This document shows, piece after piece, positions 53,420 to 64,000 of a DNA stretch of 64,000 nucleotides. The translations under genes were made by a program, and so were the position numbers. Every line of letters begins with the position of its first letter. Position 1 is the first letter of the stretch. The notes under the pieces were generated by a model. The model was not told where the DNA came from. It saw nothing but the letters and a program-made list of their open reading frames with translations, and ran no database searches. The stretch spans positions 10,717,203 to 10,781,202 of the forward strand of contig NC_052351.1 in NCBI RefSeq assembly GCF_009727055.1, read 5' to 3'. Source of the stretch: Benincasa hispida. Taxonomy: Eukaryota; Streptophyta; Magnoliopsida; Cucurbitales; Cucurbitaceae.

Positions 53420-55208
53420 TGTAACATGTTTGGATTGATGATATAAATTGCTCACAATGATGCGATACTACTTCTAGTTATGCATTAATTATGGATGTTC
53501 ATGTAGTATGCCATGCGTTGTCACAAGTTTCCTTACGATGGAACCAAGTGTAATTCCACCATAAGTTTCTCGGTGTGATTCGAGGTCGAACCGAGGACTA
53601 GTTTAGGTTATTGCGATACATTCATGATATATGCGACCAAGTTTTCAATCTTTAAAAATGAGTTTGTATAAGTATAAATTGCAATAAAATAAAGGAAAGT
53701 AGTAAAGATGCAATAAAAACATAAAAATATAGTAAACCTAAGCTAGATGATACAAGATACAGACTTCATGTACAAGATGCTGGGATTAAGGCTGGCTGTG
53801 AAAGTTATGCAAAGACATGGGATGCGACGACAAGTCTTATGAACAGAATAGAAAGAGAAAGACAAATAATAAGAACAACGCAAGTTCTTAATTGGATTGA
53901 AGATACAAATACTGTTCGGCTCTTCTCTTAGCGTACACCTCTCAGTGATCGGCCGTGCTCCCACATGTCTGTGGTGAAACAGAGATTAACATAATGAACG
54001 CAAGGTTGCTTCCATGTCTGGAAGTACTACTCGCTTTAGTTAACGCATTCTTCTGACCTTCTCTTGATAGATCAGAATGACACCTTCACTTCTGCTCTCA
54101 CAGGTGAAGATGCCGTCTAGCATCTTTAGTTAAACGTATTTCATATCTTTAATACAGATTAAGTTCTTAGTGATTCATATTGCTCATCATGGGGTTAAGA
54201 GACATCATGAAGAAACTGATTGGAGGGTGAAGGAAAATAGATAGAGAATGGTAAATGGAATTTATCGAAACATTTAATATTTTTACTAAGCATTTGATAC
54301 ATGGTGGGTGAATGAAGAGATAAAGAAAACATGAAATACACAATGAAAGGGAGATAGAACAGATACAAACAAGTGCCAATGTCTTGGCACTGAGTCGATA
54401 GAGATCTGCTTGCCAGATAGGATGGATTTGATGGTAGGAAGAGCTTCTCTCTCAAGCTTGCTCTACCGGTAGCAGGGATCTTTGCACAGAGCTTCCGATC
54501 GGGTGTTTGACAGGTTGGACCTGAGATTCACCTCTCGGCCTTATCTTGTCTTCTTCCCGAATTTCTTCACTCAAGCACTCAGCTCAACCTTTTCTCTACA
54601 ATCTAGCAGCACTTAGCCCTGTATCAAGTAGCATACCTTTTCTCTGAAATCAATGGGGTATTTATAGGTGCAGATCTTTGACTCCGGCCTTGTGGTCCCC
54701 ACTCATGGTTATGGTAATTCCGAAGATGGAGGGATATTATTCCTTCTGTTATGCAATCAGATCGTCAATTCTGCACAATCGTTAGTTGTACACGTGTCTC
54801 AATCTTCCGCTCTTGCGTTACTCAGCTGCATCTTTTGATCATAGGTTCGCATGCGGTGTCTGTTTTTATTACCGCATGCAGTTGAAGCACAGCCCTCGGA
54901 TCGACTGTCGCATTGCGCTGCCATTGCGGTAATCGTCTCTTCATTGTTGATTGACGGGCGCAATATGACAGAGATGCGTTGATTAGTCTCTCGTGAGCCT
55001 TGAGCGCAAGCGGTGACTTGGTCTCCTGCAAAACAAAGTAAAGTTCGGCTAGTCTTCCATCTTTTTGTTGTTAATGGGTGTAATCGCAAACATTTATAAT
55101 TATTGCAATACTAGGCTAATTTTCATACAATTGGTGCATAAATACTAACTTTTGGCCGCAATATCTATATAAGGTGGCATAAATAACTTGTACTTCTACA
55201 AGTTATCA
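53420..55208 (-). mobile_element. 1.8-kb solo LTR of an Athila-like family inside the Gypsy-2 extra ORF
   Basis: Starts TGTAACATGTTTGG and ends TTCTACAAGTTATCA, flanked by a perfect CCTTG duplication (53415-53419 and 55209-55213). The last ~30 bases (AAATAACTTGTACTTCTACA...) match the right end of the Gypsy-2 3' LTR, and ATGCGTT words are again common, so it comes from a related family. The orientation given assumes the same polarity as Gypsy-2. It contains no internal element sequence. Confidence 0.88.
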
Positions 55209-55213
55209 CCTTG

Positions 55214-56398
55214 CGCTTGCCCGCCTCATGCCTTGGCTTCCTGCGCCAGCTCTCTTAATTTGTTCTCCAATTCCCTTTGGAGAGCAGACTTCCTTCGCCC
55301 TTGCCTTGTGGGCTGATAATTTTCCAATTCCTTCTCTAACGTGTTGTGCCTTGAGCAGCTTCCATGTGTTGCATCCTTAGGACCGGATGCAGACTGCTCA
55401 TCCTCTTCCTCCAAGATTAATTTTCTTTTTCTCATCACCCTCTTTATTTTTTAGGGCTCTTCATTCGCGTAGGTTTGACGAGATTGTGACGTGTTTGGGC
55501 CAACTTCCCTTTCTTCATCATCTTCATCTTCTTCTTCTAACTCTACTTCGAGCATCATTGCATAACGTTCCGCTTCGTCTATTTCAAGTGATGCGTTGGG
55601 TGGGTCGGAATGCATCATTTGTTCTTCTTGGCCTTGATTCAGACTTGCCAAGATTGCTCCAAACACTTCTTGTTCATCCCTTCGAGCCAATTCCACTAGT
55701 TCTTTGAGGTTTCGCTCTGACGCAAGATTGTCAAAGCTGGGCCTTGGTGGAGTGAATGGTGGGGTGCTAGATGGGGTATGTGGCAACCCAGGGGGTGAGA
55801 TGATGATGGGTGAACGCGGTGGTTGGCTGGACGCATCTACTTCAACTAGGTAGATGATGGCTAAGGGTTATATGGACAGTGGAGGAGGTGGACGCACGAC
55901 TGGCGATGGTGCGTTATGAAGGTAGGCTGGGATGGGGTTATGCGTCGCACCCACCGGAGTGATATTTAGAATGAATAGTGGTGGGGTGGGCTTGGTATAC
56001 GGTTTCTTGGTAGCCATGGATGACGAAGGATGCTGCCTTAGTTTTGAAGGGGTTTTAGGTTTTGGTTTTTGGGTGGTTTTGGGCTGTTAGGTGGTCTTAG
56101 AAGAAGGGTTTGTGGTGGCCTTGGTGGGTTTCGACTGAGACAGTCGCTGGGAGGTGCAAGATGGCCCGCTGTGCAAAGGTTTGGTAGGGACGGTGATTTT
56201 TGAGGTCTGTCGAGGGCTTGAGGGAGGCGATGTTGAAACAGACGAGGAAGAAAAAGAGCTTACCGGCGAGACGTCTCCAAAGCTCATTAATTGATTCTGA
56301 CTATCGGACGCTGAAGACATCTTTGTTGAAGAGGTGTGATCGAAGAAATGCTCGAACAACGATGAAGGAAGCGAGGGCGCTAGGGATTTTTTTTTCAT
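55214..56398 (-). pseudogene. Gypsy-2 extra ORF, N-terminal part
   Basis: Minus strand. It opens with MKKKSLAPSLPSSLFEHFFD, then Ser/Thr/Pro-rich low-complexity sequence (SFGDVSPVSSFSSSSVSTSP), broken by stops. It continues with Pro-rich TPSSTPPFTPPRPSFDNLAS, acidic MLEVELEEEDEDDEEREV and basic QGRRKSALQRELENKLRELA. It joins the C-terminal part across the solo LTR. No catalytic motif seen. Role unknown; disordered by composition. Confidence 0.6.
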
Positions 56399-56399
56399 A

Positions 56400-56841
56400 G
56401 AGAGCTCGAGGGAAATGAAGGAAGAAGAAAATGAAGGGTCTCGACTTTTATAAGCTGGGGAGAGAGAGGGGTGACGTCAGGCAGCGCCTGACATTCACAT
56501 TTAATGCGAAGTCAAAAGGATGTGTATTGGGTTTCCAAGCACTCAAGTGCTTTGCATTTTCGAGACGCGTCCTTTCGACTTGGGCCATGCGTTAGACTTA
56601 AGTTCTAACACATCCGTTTATTCCTATCTCGATTATACACAACTTTGTTTTTTATTTAAAACAAATAAATTTCTAACTACGAAGGTAATAACATTCAACA
56701 ATCAATCTAAAAACTCAAAGACAAACAAACAAAGTAAACTCAAACACAGTAATAAAATACAAAATGCAAAAGGAATATGGAAAGAGGAAGCATCCCTGGA
56801 ATATGTGTCGATGCGAATGCAGGGATGTTTTGATGCGAGCC
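56400..56841. other. Gypsy-2 spacer between integrase and the extra ORF
   Basis: No coding seen on the element's strand. Purine-rich near 56400-56470, then AT-rich. Confidence 0.5.
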
Positions 56842-58293
56842 TCAGTTGGCTTCGCGTAGTACGAGAGATGACTTTTTTCGTTCTATGCCATCTTCAAAGT
56901 ATGGCTTCACTCTTTGGCCATTTACTTTGAACGCGTTTATGCCATCATCCCGCGTTAATTGTATTGCTCCGTGGGGAAAGATTGTTTTGACAATGAATGG
57001 TCCTGACCACCTTGACTTTAACTTTCCTGGGAACAAATGCAATCGTGAATTGAACAATAAAAATTTTTGGCCAACAACAAACTCTTTCTTACTAATGCAT
57101 TGGTCGTGCCAACGTTTTGTCTTCTCCTGCTTGTTGTTCTCTTATGCGTTCAACCGCCATTCCTCAAGCTCATTGAGCTGGAGATTGCGTTGATCGCCCG
57201 CGGTGTCCAAGTTCAAATTTAGCTTCTTTACTGCCCAAAAAGCTTTGTGCTCCAACTCTTGGGGTAAGTGACAAGCTTTTCCAAATACTAAAGAGTATGA
57301 AGACATACCTATAGGGGTCTTGTAGGTAGTCCTGTAGGCCCAGAGCGCTTCATCCAGCCTCTGTGCCCAGTCTTTCCGCGATGCGTTGACAACTTTCTCC
57401 AGTATAGATTTTATTTCCCGATTTGATACCTCAGCTTGATCGTTTGTCTGTGGGTGGTATGCGATAGCGTTCTTGTGCCTAACATTATATTTGGTACGTA
57501 ATTTAGAAATGATGTGATTAATAAAATGCGTACCTTCGTCACTTATCAGGGCTCTTGGCGTTCCAAAGCGTGTGAAAATGTTCCTGGTAAGAAACTTAGA
57601 AATAGTCAACGCATCATTTCTGGCACAAGCTACTGCTTCTACCAACTTTGATACGTAATCTACTGCAAGCAGGACATATTGTTGACCGTAAGACAGGAGA
57701 AAAGGTCCCATAAAATCAATACCCCAAACATCAAATAATTAAACTTCAAGAATATTGTTCAAGGGCATTACGTCCCTTGATGAGGTATTCCCGGTGCGTT
57801 GGCAAGGGTCACACTTACGAACATACTCCTTCACGTCTTTGAAGAGGGTGGGCCAGAAGTATCCACTTTGAAGAATCTTTGCAGTGGTTCTTTGCCCACC
57901 AAAATGCCCTCCGTAAGGAGAGTGATGAAACTCAACCAAAATGCGTTGTGTCTCTTCCTCTGGAATGCATCGACGCATTATGGAGTCGAGGCCTTGTTTA
58001 TAGAGAAACGGTTCATCCCAAAAATAAAATTTGTTGTCGTGTACTAATCGTTTCTTTTGCTGAGAGTTGAAGTTCCCAAGGAATTGCTTGGTAGTTAAGT
58101 AATTAATTATATCTGCGTACCAAGGTTCCCTTTCTTCAACTCCGAACAAGCTTTCATCAGGAAATGAATCTTTGATTTCATTTTCTTGGTCTTGCATTTC
58201 CTGATTTTCTAATCTGGACAGGTGGTCAGCCACCTGATTCTTAGTCTCCTTTCTATCCTGAATATCAATGTCAAATTCCTGTAATAGTAGCAC
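56842..58293 (-). pseudogene. pol: Gypsy-2 integrase
   Basis: Minus strand. It begins after the RNase H linker (QVADHLSRLEN) with a zinc-binding module (HHSPYGGHFGGQRTTAKILQ, then CDPCQRTG). A single stop at the VEL-stop-LFDVWG position follows. The 189-codon core reads [40 protein letters not shown] (second Asp), [20 protein letters not shown] (Glu) and [20 protein letters not shown]. It ends with the GPF/Y-like SRWSGPFIVKTIFPHGAIQL and a short C-terminus. No chromodomain, as expected for Athila. Two stops or frameshifts break it. Confidence 0.88.
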
Positions 58294-58296
58294 CCA

Positions 58297-59800
58297 TCAT
58301 ATTAATCTTGGTTTTGCGTCCTTTTTAATCATCAGAAACTTTATGGCTGAGTGATCTGTGTAGATGGTTGCTGACGCACCAACTAAATAAGATCTAAACT
58401 TCTCGATGCCAAACACTACAGCCAACATTTCTTTTTCTGTTGTTGTGTAGTGTTCCTGAGAGTCATTCAGTGTCTTGGACGCGTAAGAGATGGGATGTAT
58501 CAAATTTCCTTTCTTCTGCCCCAACATTGTGCCCACTGTAAATCACTTGCATCGCACATGAGAATCAAACGTTGCGTCCAATCCGATGCTATTAATACCG
58601 GAGCTATAGTCAACACATATTTCAATGTTTCAAACGCATCGCAGCAGTCGTCATTGAAATCGTAGGGCCGGTTCGCTTCTAATAATGCGCTCAGAGGTCA
58701 TGTAATTTGAGAAAATCCTCTAACGAACCTTCAGTAGAAGCCAACATGTCTTAGAAAACTTTGTAGAGCTTTCATATTTGATGGTGGTGGAAGTTTAGCT
58801 ATGACATCTATCTTGGCTTCATTAACTTCCAACCCAGCTTTAGATATTTTATGGCCTAATACAATTCCTTCAGTCACCATGAAGTGACATTTTTCTCAAT
58901 TCAGCATAAGATTTGTTTCCTTGCATTGAGCTTGGACGGCCTCCAAATTATCTAAGCATGATTAGAATGAGTCTCTAAAGACTGAAAAATCGTCCATGAA
59001 GACTTCAACGGTCTTTTCCAAGAAGTCAAAGAAGATTGCTATCATACACCTTTGGAATGTTCCAGGTGCGTTGCATAGCCCAAAGGGCATGCGTCTGAAC
59101 GCGAACGTTCCAAAAGGACAGGTGAATGTTATCTTTTCCCGATCTTCTGGGTCAATCAAAATCTGGTTATAACCAGAGTATCCATCAAGGAAACAATAAA
59201 ATTATTTTCCAGCCAGTCTGTCAAGCATTTGGTCAATGAAATGAAGGGGGAAGTGGACTTTCTTGGTTGCCGCGTTGAGCTTCCTATAGTCCATACAGAT
59301 GCACCAGCCTGTGACAGTCCTCAAAGGAATGAGTTCATTATTGCTATTGACTATCATAGTTGTTCCCCCTTTCTTGGGAACGCATTAGACTGGGCTTACC
59401 TAGCTGCTATCGGATATAGGATAGATCACTCTTGTGTCCAACCATTTTAGGATTTCTTTCTTGACCACTTCCTTCATTATGAGGTTCAGCCTTCAATGAG
59501 TCTCAATCGATCCCGACTTCCCTTCTTCCAGCCTGATTTTATGCATGCAATAAGATGAGCTGATGCCACGGATGTCCGCTAGCGTCCAACCTATTGCACG
59601 CATGTGCTTTTGCAGCATCTACAAAAGAGAATGTTTGTTAGGCTCAGTAAGATTCACAAAAATAATTATAGGTAAATTTTATTTGTTCCAAGGAAAGCGT
59701 ATTTAAGGTTACTAGGTAACGGTTTCAACTCAAGTTTTGGTGGTTCCTCTAGTGATGGATGCGTTGATTTCGTCCTCGACTCAGACTTGGCGGCTCTAGT
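58297..59800 (-). pseudogene. pol: Gypsy-2 reverse transcriptase and RNase H
   Basis: Minus strand. RT: GWCICMDYRKLNAATKKVHF (~59290-59320), CFLDGYSGYNQ-like sequence near 59180, and ITFTCPFGTFAFRRMPFGLC with catalytic VFMDDFSVF at 58962-59159 (Athila typically has FMDDF). RNase H at 58297-58536: NLIHPISYASKTLNDSQEHY, TEKEMLAVVFGIEKFRSYLV, IYTDHSAIKFLMIKKDAKPR. There are several stops between, around 59200-59460 and 58540-58960. Not functional. Confidence 0.86.
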
Positions 59801-59804
59801 TCTT

Positions 59805-60773
59805 TCATGTTCCTCCAACGCGAGGACCTCGCACACTTGGGTCACTTTTCTTCAGGCAACTCTTGTTCAGTTGACAATCTTCACTATCCGGGAACTTTAA
59901 TGCATTTAACACATTAAACTTCACCTCTTGATTGTCTACGCGTATAGTCAATTCTCCCTTATGCATGTCTATTAAAACTTTCCCAGTGGCTAGAAAGGGG
60001 CGTCCAAGGATAATTGGCACATCCCTATCTACTTCATAGTCCAAGATGATAAAATCCACTGGGAATATGAAGTTGTCAACTTTTACCAGAACGTCTTCAA
60101 TCTTTCCTTCAGGGTACTTGATCGTTCTGTCAGCGAGTTGAAGAGTAACAGAAGTGGGTTGTGCTTCACTAATTCCCAATTTCTTGAAGATTGAGAGTGG
60201 CATAAGATTAATGCTTGCTCCCAAATCGCACAATGCATGTCCCATATCCAACCCTCCGATCGAGCACAGGACTGTGAAGCTCCCAGGGTCCTTCTGTTTC
60301 TTGGGTAGACTGTTTCTTACTAACGCATTGCATTCCTGCGTTAGCGCAATTACCTCTGTCTCGCTGACTCTCCTTTTCGTCGTCAAAATATCCTTAAAAA
60401 ATTTGACATATTTTGGCATTTTCTCCAGGGCTTCTACAAGTAGAATATTTATATGCAATTGCCTCAGGAGTTCAAGAAAATGCTTAAATTTTTGTTCATC
60501 ATTCTTCTTCATCAAGCGTCTAGGGAATGGTGCGTTTAGCGGCACCGCAGGTTTTCTTACGTTAGATGTGCTTGGCTCTAAATGGCTTGTGGTTTCAGGC
60601 ATTCTTTCTTCTTGATCTTCTAATGCCATTGAATGTGTGTTACGTTCTTTTGAAGGACTGTTGTTTCTTGGATTCGTGGTTCTTTCTTCAATAGCTTTGC
60701 CACTTCGCAATGTCACCACGTGACATTGCTCCTTTCCATTGTTATTCCCAGGAGTTTCAGTATTGCTAGGCAA
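59805..60773 (-). pseudogene. pol: Gypsy-2 protease region
   Basis: A 322-codon open block on the minus strand. It has a basic/polar N-terminal linker, VVTLRSGKAIEERT near residue 20 (an Athila hallmark), FPRRLMKKNDEQKFKHFLEL, EALEKMPKYVKFFKDILTTK and LPKKQKDPGSFTVLCSIGGL. The retropepsin-like core near residues 180-290 reads ALCDLGASINLMPLSIFKKL (D-L-G as is usual in Athila), VPIILGRPFLATGKVLIDMH. The long clean frame suggests limited age. Separated from gag by stops. Confidence 0.87.
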
Positions 60774-60798
60774 AACTCCAGGCTACCTATTCTTCAAC

Positions 60799-61290
60799 TC
60801 ACTTGCTATCTGCCCCACCTGTATCTCCAGGTTTTCTTATAGGTGACGTCTGGCTTTTCAGCAACGCATCATTCTGGGCGACGTATTCCTTTAATAGGTT
60901 TTCAAGCAGAGATGTTGAGCTCGACGCTTGACCTTCTCTATTAAAGGACTGTTGGTATGACTGATGCATTGCTTGGAATGCAGGCGGCGGTCCTTGCCTT
61001 TGCTGCTGGTTCACCCCTGGGTGGTGCTCTTGTCGATTTCCTGTCCAAGAAAAATTTGGATGGTTCCTCTATCCGGGATTATATGTATTTGAAAATAGGT
61101 TGTTTTTAATGAAGCATACTGACTGCGGATTTTGTGGGCAATCAACATAGGAATGGGGATCTCCACAGCCCACACAGCTAACCATGGGTTGCACGAATGC
61201 TTCTACCTGATTCACCTTCTGCTGATTTGATGCGTTCCCTTGTGATATGTTCTGCAAAATTTTTATCATAGTAGCCATTTATGCAAAGAG
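60799..61290 (-). pseudogene. gag: Gypsy-2 gag C-terminus with zinc knuckle
   Basis: Minus strand. The knuckle reads CVGCGDPHSYVDC (C-x2-C-x3-H-x4-C, the usual Athila spacing), then CPQNPQSVCFIKNN. A Gln-rich stretch (QQQRQGPPPAFQAMHQSYQQ) and SLLENLLKEYVAQNDALLKS follow. Two frame breaks separate it from the capsid part and from protease. Confidence 0.8.
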
Positions 61291-61295
61291 TGTGG

Positions 61296-62183
61296 CTATT
61301 GCGTTGGAATCGATAGAATTAACATTCTGAGGTCCACCCATTCCATGTTGTGCTTAGCAAAGCGGTCTAATATCTCCTTAGCTTCAGTATAATATTTATC
61401 CATAATTCCACTAGCTGCAGCTACGTCAGCTGCCATCTGCGATGCTCTGTACAATCCACCATAAAAATTCTCCATCTGGATAGTTAGTGGTAATCCATGG
61501 TTCAGGCAATTTTTGACCAATCCCTTAAAACGCTCCCATGCGGTGCTTAAGGTTTCAGCTTCTTCTTGCTCAAAGTTCATAATCTCTCGATGTTTCCTTG
61601 CGTTGGTGGTGGGTGGGAAGTATTTTTGCATGAATTTCTCCACCAACTTCCCCCAGGTTGTGATTTCACCAGGCTCTAGTGAACTTACCCATTGTTTTGC
61701 ATCATCACGCAAAGAATAGGGGAACAAAGATAGCCTGATCGTTTCTGGGGTGATTCCAGGAATCATAAAAGAGTTACATGTTTCCAGGAAACGTTTCATG
61801 TGGGCGTGAGGATCTTCTCCACGACCACCCCCAAATTGTCCAGCAGTTTGGAGCATTTGAAGCATTATAAACTTCATCTCGAATCTCGTCCCATCTGGCG
61901 TTGGGTATATGATTCCTGGTGAGAAATCATACAATACAGGAAACGCATACTCCCTCATGGGATGCGTACTACTGTTTGCCATTAGGATCGGGTTTTGCAC
62001 AGCATGAGTTAGTTGTTGAGCTAAGTTCTGATTTGCCTGTTCGTCTGCCATTTCTTGTTGCCTATTTTGTTGTCTGAGAAGTTGTTTCCTCAACCTACGA
62101 CGACGATTAGATCGGTTCCTACGTCGAAAGGTCCTTTCAACTTCGGGGTCGTATATAAGTTCAGGAGTGCTCTCCCTGCTCAT
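61296..62183 (-). pseudogene. gag: Gypsy-2 gag (capsid)
   Basis: A 295-codon open block on the minus strand, starting MSRESTPELIYDPEVERTFR about 100 bases after the primer site. It has a very basic N-terminus (RRRNRSNRRRRLRKQLLRQQ), then MREYAFPVLYDFSPGI. The Retrotrans_gag core reads GEDPHAHMKRFLETCNSFMI, IRLSLFPYSLRDDAKQWVSS, KLVEKFMQKYFPPTTNARKH, LSTAWERFKGLVKNCLNHGL. The reading frame is almost complete for a capsid domain. The downstream part of gag is out of frame. Confidence 0.88.
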
Positions 62184-62280
62184 AAACGTTCACAAGCTTA
62201 GACTTAGCTCGTAATACTCCTTCGGCTAAAGTGTTCCTACAAAAGATACAAGCAAAATTTCTGGTTAGTTTTGTTTTTGA

Positions 62281-62299
62281 ATCCCCGGCAACGGCGCCA
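62281..62299 (-). other. Gypsy-2 primer binding site
   Basis: The minus strand reads TGGCGCCGTTGCCGGGGAT, six bases from the 5' LTR. This site is characteristic of Athila/Tat Gypsy elements (usually assigned to tRNA-Asp) and differs from the Met-tRNA sites of the other elements here. Confidence 0.92.
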
Positions 62300-62305
62300 A
62301 AAACT

Positions 62306-62375
62306 TGTTCGTTGCTATTGTGATTCGAGCTAGGAGTGTATTGTATAAAATAAATTGGAAAAATAAGTTCTAATT
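62306..62375 (-). repeat. Gypsy-2 5' LTR, 70-bp stub
   Basis: Matches the first 70 bp (plus-strand sense) of the 3' LTR with two differences, then switches to CACTA sequence. The promoter-bearing rest of the LTR is gone. Confidence 0.88.
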
Positions 62376-64000
62376 ACTATGGATATATCCTAACCCCTTA
62401 CTTCTCTTCCACTTTCATTGTATCCTTTTTGAGTTGAAGAATGGTAAGGAATCATGAAACTTATGTCTTGCTTTATCAACAGATGAGATGAATCCACATA
62501 GAGGCATGAGTAGTAAGTATAGTGTTGGCCTATTCCCACCATGGTTATGTGTGAGAAGAAAGTTTATGATGATAACTATGTTGATTTCTGGACCAAAACA
62601 ATCGGGTAATGACATTGATATCTTTTCGGCTCCACTAATCGATGATTTGAAATTGCTTTGAAAAAAGGAGTTGAATGTTATGATTCTTATCGTGATGAAG
62701 TATTTATCGTAAAGGCAATACTATTGTGGACAATTAATGATTTTCCCGCTTATGGAATTTTGAGTGGTTGTAGCACAAAAGATTATTATGTATGTCTAAT
62801 ATGTGTTGAAAATACATGATCAATTTATTTAAAGCATGGAAAAAATGTCCTACCTTGGACATCGACAATTCTTAGATCGATTCATCCATACAGAAAACAA
62901 AAAAAGGCGTTCAATGGATTTCAAGAATTTGGTGTTGCACCTCAACCGAGTAATGGAGAAGAATTTTTTAGCAAAACACGTGATGTTTTATATCAAAATG
63001 GGAAGAAAAATGTCCCACAAAATTCAATTAAGATGTTTAAAACATATTGGAATAAAAGGTCAATATTCTTTGACCTTGAATATTGGAAAAAACTTTATGT
63101 CAGACATTGTTTAGATGTTATGCATATTGAAAAAAATGTGTGTATGAATATTATAGGCACACTCCTTGATATGCCTGGAAAAACAAAAGTTGGGTTAGCA
63201 ACAAGAAGGGATTTAGTTGATTTAGGTATTCGGCCAGAACTAGCACCTAAAGTTGGACAAAAGAGTACTTACATTCCTCCTGCATGTTACACATTATTGA
63301 GAGAGGAAAAACGTCTAGTGTGCAAAACACTAAGTGAATTTAAATTTCCAAAAGGTTACTCTTTTAATATCAGAAATCTTATATCACTTTAAGACTTGAA
63401 GCTCGTGGGACTTAAAACTCATGATTGTCATGTACTTATGCAGCAATTAATACCTATTGCTATACGTTCAGTTCCGCCAAAGCTAGTGAGATATGCAATC
63501 ACTCGGTTGTGTTTATTTTTCAACAAAATATGGAACAAAGTCTTCTCAGCACCTCAGTTGAATGCATTACAAAATGATATTGTTAATACATTATGTTTGC
63601 TGGAGAAATATTTTCGTCCATCATTTTTTACGATAATGGTTCATCTCATAGTTCATCTTGTTAGAGAAGTTAAATTATGCGGGCCTGTGTATTTATGATG
63701 GATGTATCCTTTTGAACATTATATGAATGTATTGAAAGGATATATTAAAAACAGACATCGACCTGAAGGGTGTATGACTGAAAGCTATATTGTGGAAGAA
63801 GCTATAGACTTTTGCGCTGATTTTTTTTATCAGGAGTAGAACCAATTGGTTTTAGAGAATACAAACAAAATAAAATGCCAAATGTTGGAAAACCAATAGG
63901 GCATAGATTGTTTCTTAATCCTGAAAAAGAATTGTTGGAGCAGGCTCATCGTTATGTATTGGAAAATACGTCTGACTTATTGCCTTATATCGAGTGAGTG
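62376..64000 (+). pseudogene. CACTA (En/Spm) transposase, C-terminal part, running off the window
   Basis: Plus strand, continuation of the gene cut at 49359. Transposase_21 blocks: NLCLALSTDEMNPHRGMSSK (~62460), LFPPWLCVRRKFMMITMLIS, GNDIDIFSAPLIDDLKLL, RQFLDRFIHTENKKR, then KSIFFDLEYWKKLYVRHCLD and VMHIEKNVCMNIIGTLLDMP. The DUF4218 domain at ~63396-63830 reads HDCHVLMQQLIPIAIRSVPP, FNKIWNKVFSAPQLNALQND, EKYFRPSFFTIMVHLIVHLV, a TGA where Arg is usual, then WMYPFEHYMNVLKGYIKNRH. About 60-70 codons are missing at the Gypsy-2 junction. Numerous stops. The element's 3' end is outside the window. Confidence 0.87.

Larger units (their letters stand above)
49360..62375 (-). mobile_element. Gypsy-2, Athila-type LTR retrotransposon inside the CACTA gene
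   Basis: A minus-strand Ty3/Gypsy element of 13 kb including a nested solo LTR. The primer site TGGCGCCGTTGCCGGGGAT (minus, 62281-62299) is the classic Athila/Tat type. Gag, protease, RT, RNase H and integrase are followed by a further ~4-kb region with an extra open frame, the Athila layout. The 3' LTR (49360-50897) is full length. Only 70 bp of the 5' LTR remain (62306-62375), and ~60-70 codons of CACTA sequence are also missing, so a deletion removed the rest. No target duplication can be shown. Confidence 0.9.

Noticed and set aside
55387..55707. Plus-strand frame of 106 codons, Leu/Phe-rich
   Set aside because: Antisense of the acidic Glu/Asp run in the Gypsy-2 extra ORF; no homology.
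60154..60615. Plus-strand frame of 153 codons
   Set aside because: Antisense shadow of the long open Gypsy-2 protease block.
1..64000. tRNA or rRNA genes
   Set aside because: The tRNA-like words found (TGGTATCAGAGC, TGGCGCCGTTGCC) are primer binding sites next to LTRs, not tRNA genes; no rRNA sequence was recognised.

Overview
This is nuclear DNA from a flowering plant, almost certainly a eudicot. It is AT-rich, has spliced genes with GT..AG introns, plant-type Copia, chromovirus and Athila LTR retrotransposons, a CACTA transposon, and cysteine-rich receptor-like kinase (CRK, DUF26-RLK) genes. The species cannot be fixed from the sequence; a cucurbit is a guess. No gene in the window appears intact. 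The only host gene family seen is a cluster of decayed CRK copies; nearly everything else is nested, broken transposable elements.

Layout: (1) 1-8.0 kb: a Tourist-like MITE, CRK pseudogene A (minus) split by a small Copia element (Copia-1, TSD ATTTT), a 5' Copia fragment (Copia-2), and CRK remnant B (minus). (2) 8.0-22.8 kb: a deep nest. Copia-3 (plus) carries a solo LTR in gag, Copia-4 (minus, TSD ATTAC) in pol and a second solo LTR in RT (TSD CAAAC). Copia-4 in turn carries a chromodomain Gypsy (Gypsy-1, minus, TSD TAATT) in one LTR. (3) 22.8-25.9 kb: AT-rich DNA and CRK remnant E (minus), ending at a 25-N gap. (4) 25.9-29.9 kb: an indel-riddled second copy of part of that nest. (5) 29.8-34.2 kb: Copia-5 (plus), the best preserved Copia coding set here. 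(6) 34.2-40.6 kb: LTR debris, CRK fragment F, CRK pseudogene C (plus, seven recognisable exons) and CRK remnant D (plus), ending at a second 25-N gap. (7) 40.6-48.5 kb: LTR debris, possible mitochondrial-derived DNA split by a 2.1-kb solo LTR (TSD GGTTC), and the 3' end of another Copia (Copia-6, minus). (8) 48.5-64 kb: a CACTA transposase gene (plus) cut in two by a 13-kb Athila-type Gypsy (Gypsy-2, minus) that itself holds a solo LTR (TSD CCTTG).

The most useful result concerns the assembly. The last ~809 bases before the first gap (25103-25911) recur as a near-identical reverse complement at 39700-40508. The simplest reading is that the segments on either side of the first gap are overlapping contigs joined in the wrong relative orientation. 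Flipping one puts the major CRK copies in one head-to-tail array. The noisy 25937-29914 copy looks like low-accuracy long-read gap fill, probably attached through a shared LTR. I found no new defence, toxin or regulatory system. The one unexplained sequence pattern is a strong enrichment of the word ATGCGTT/AACGCAT across the Athila element and its solo LTR.
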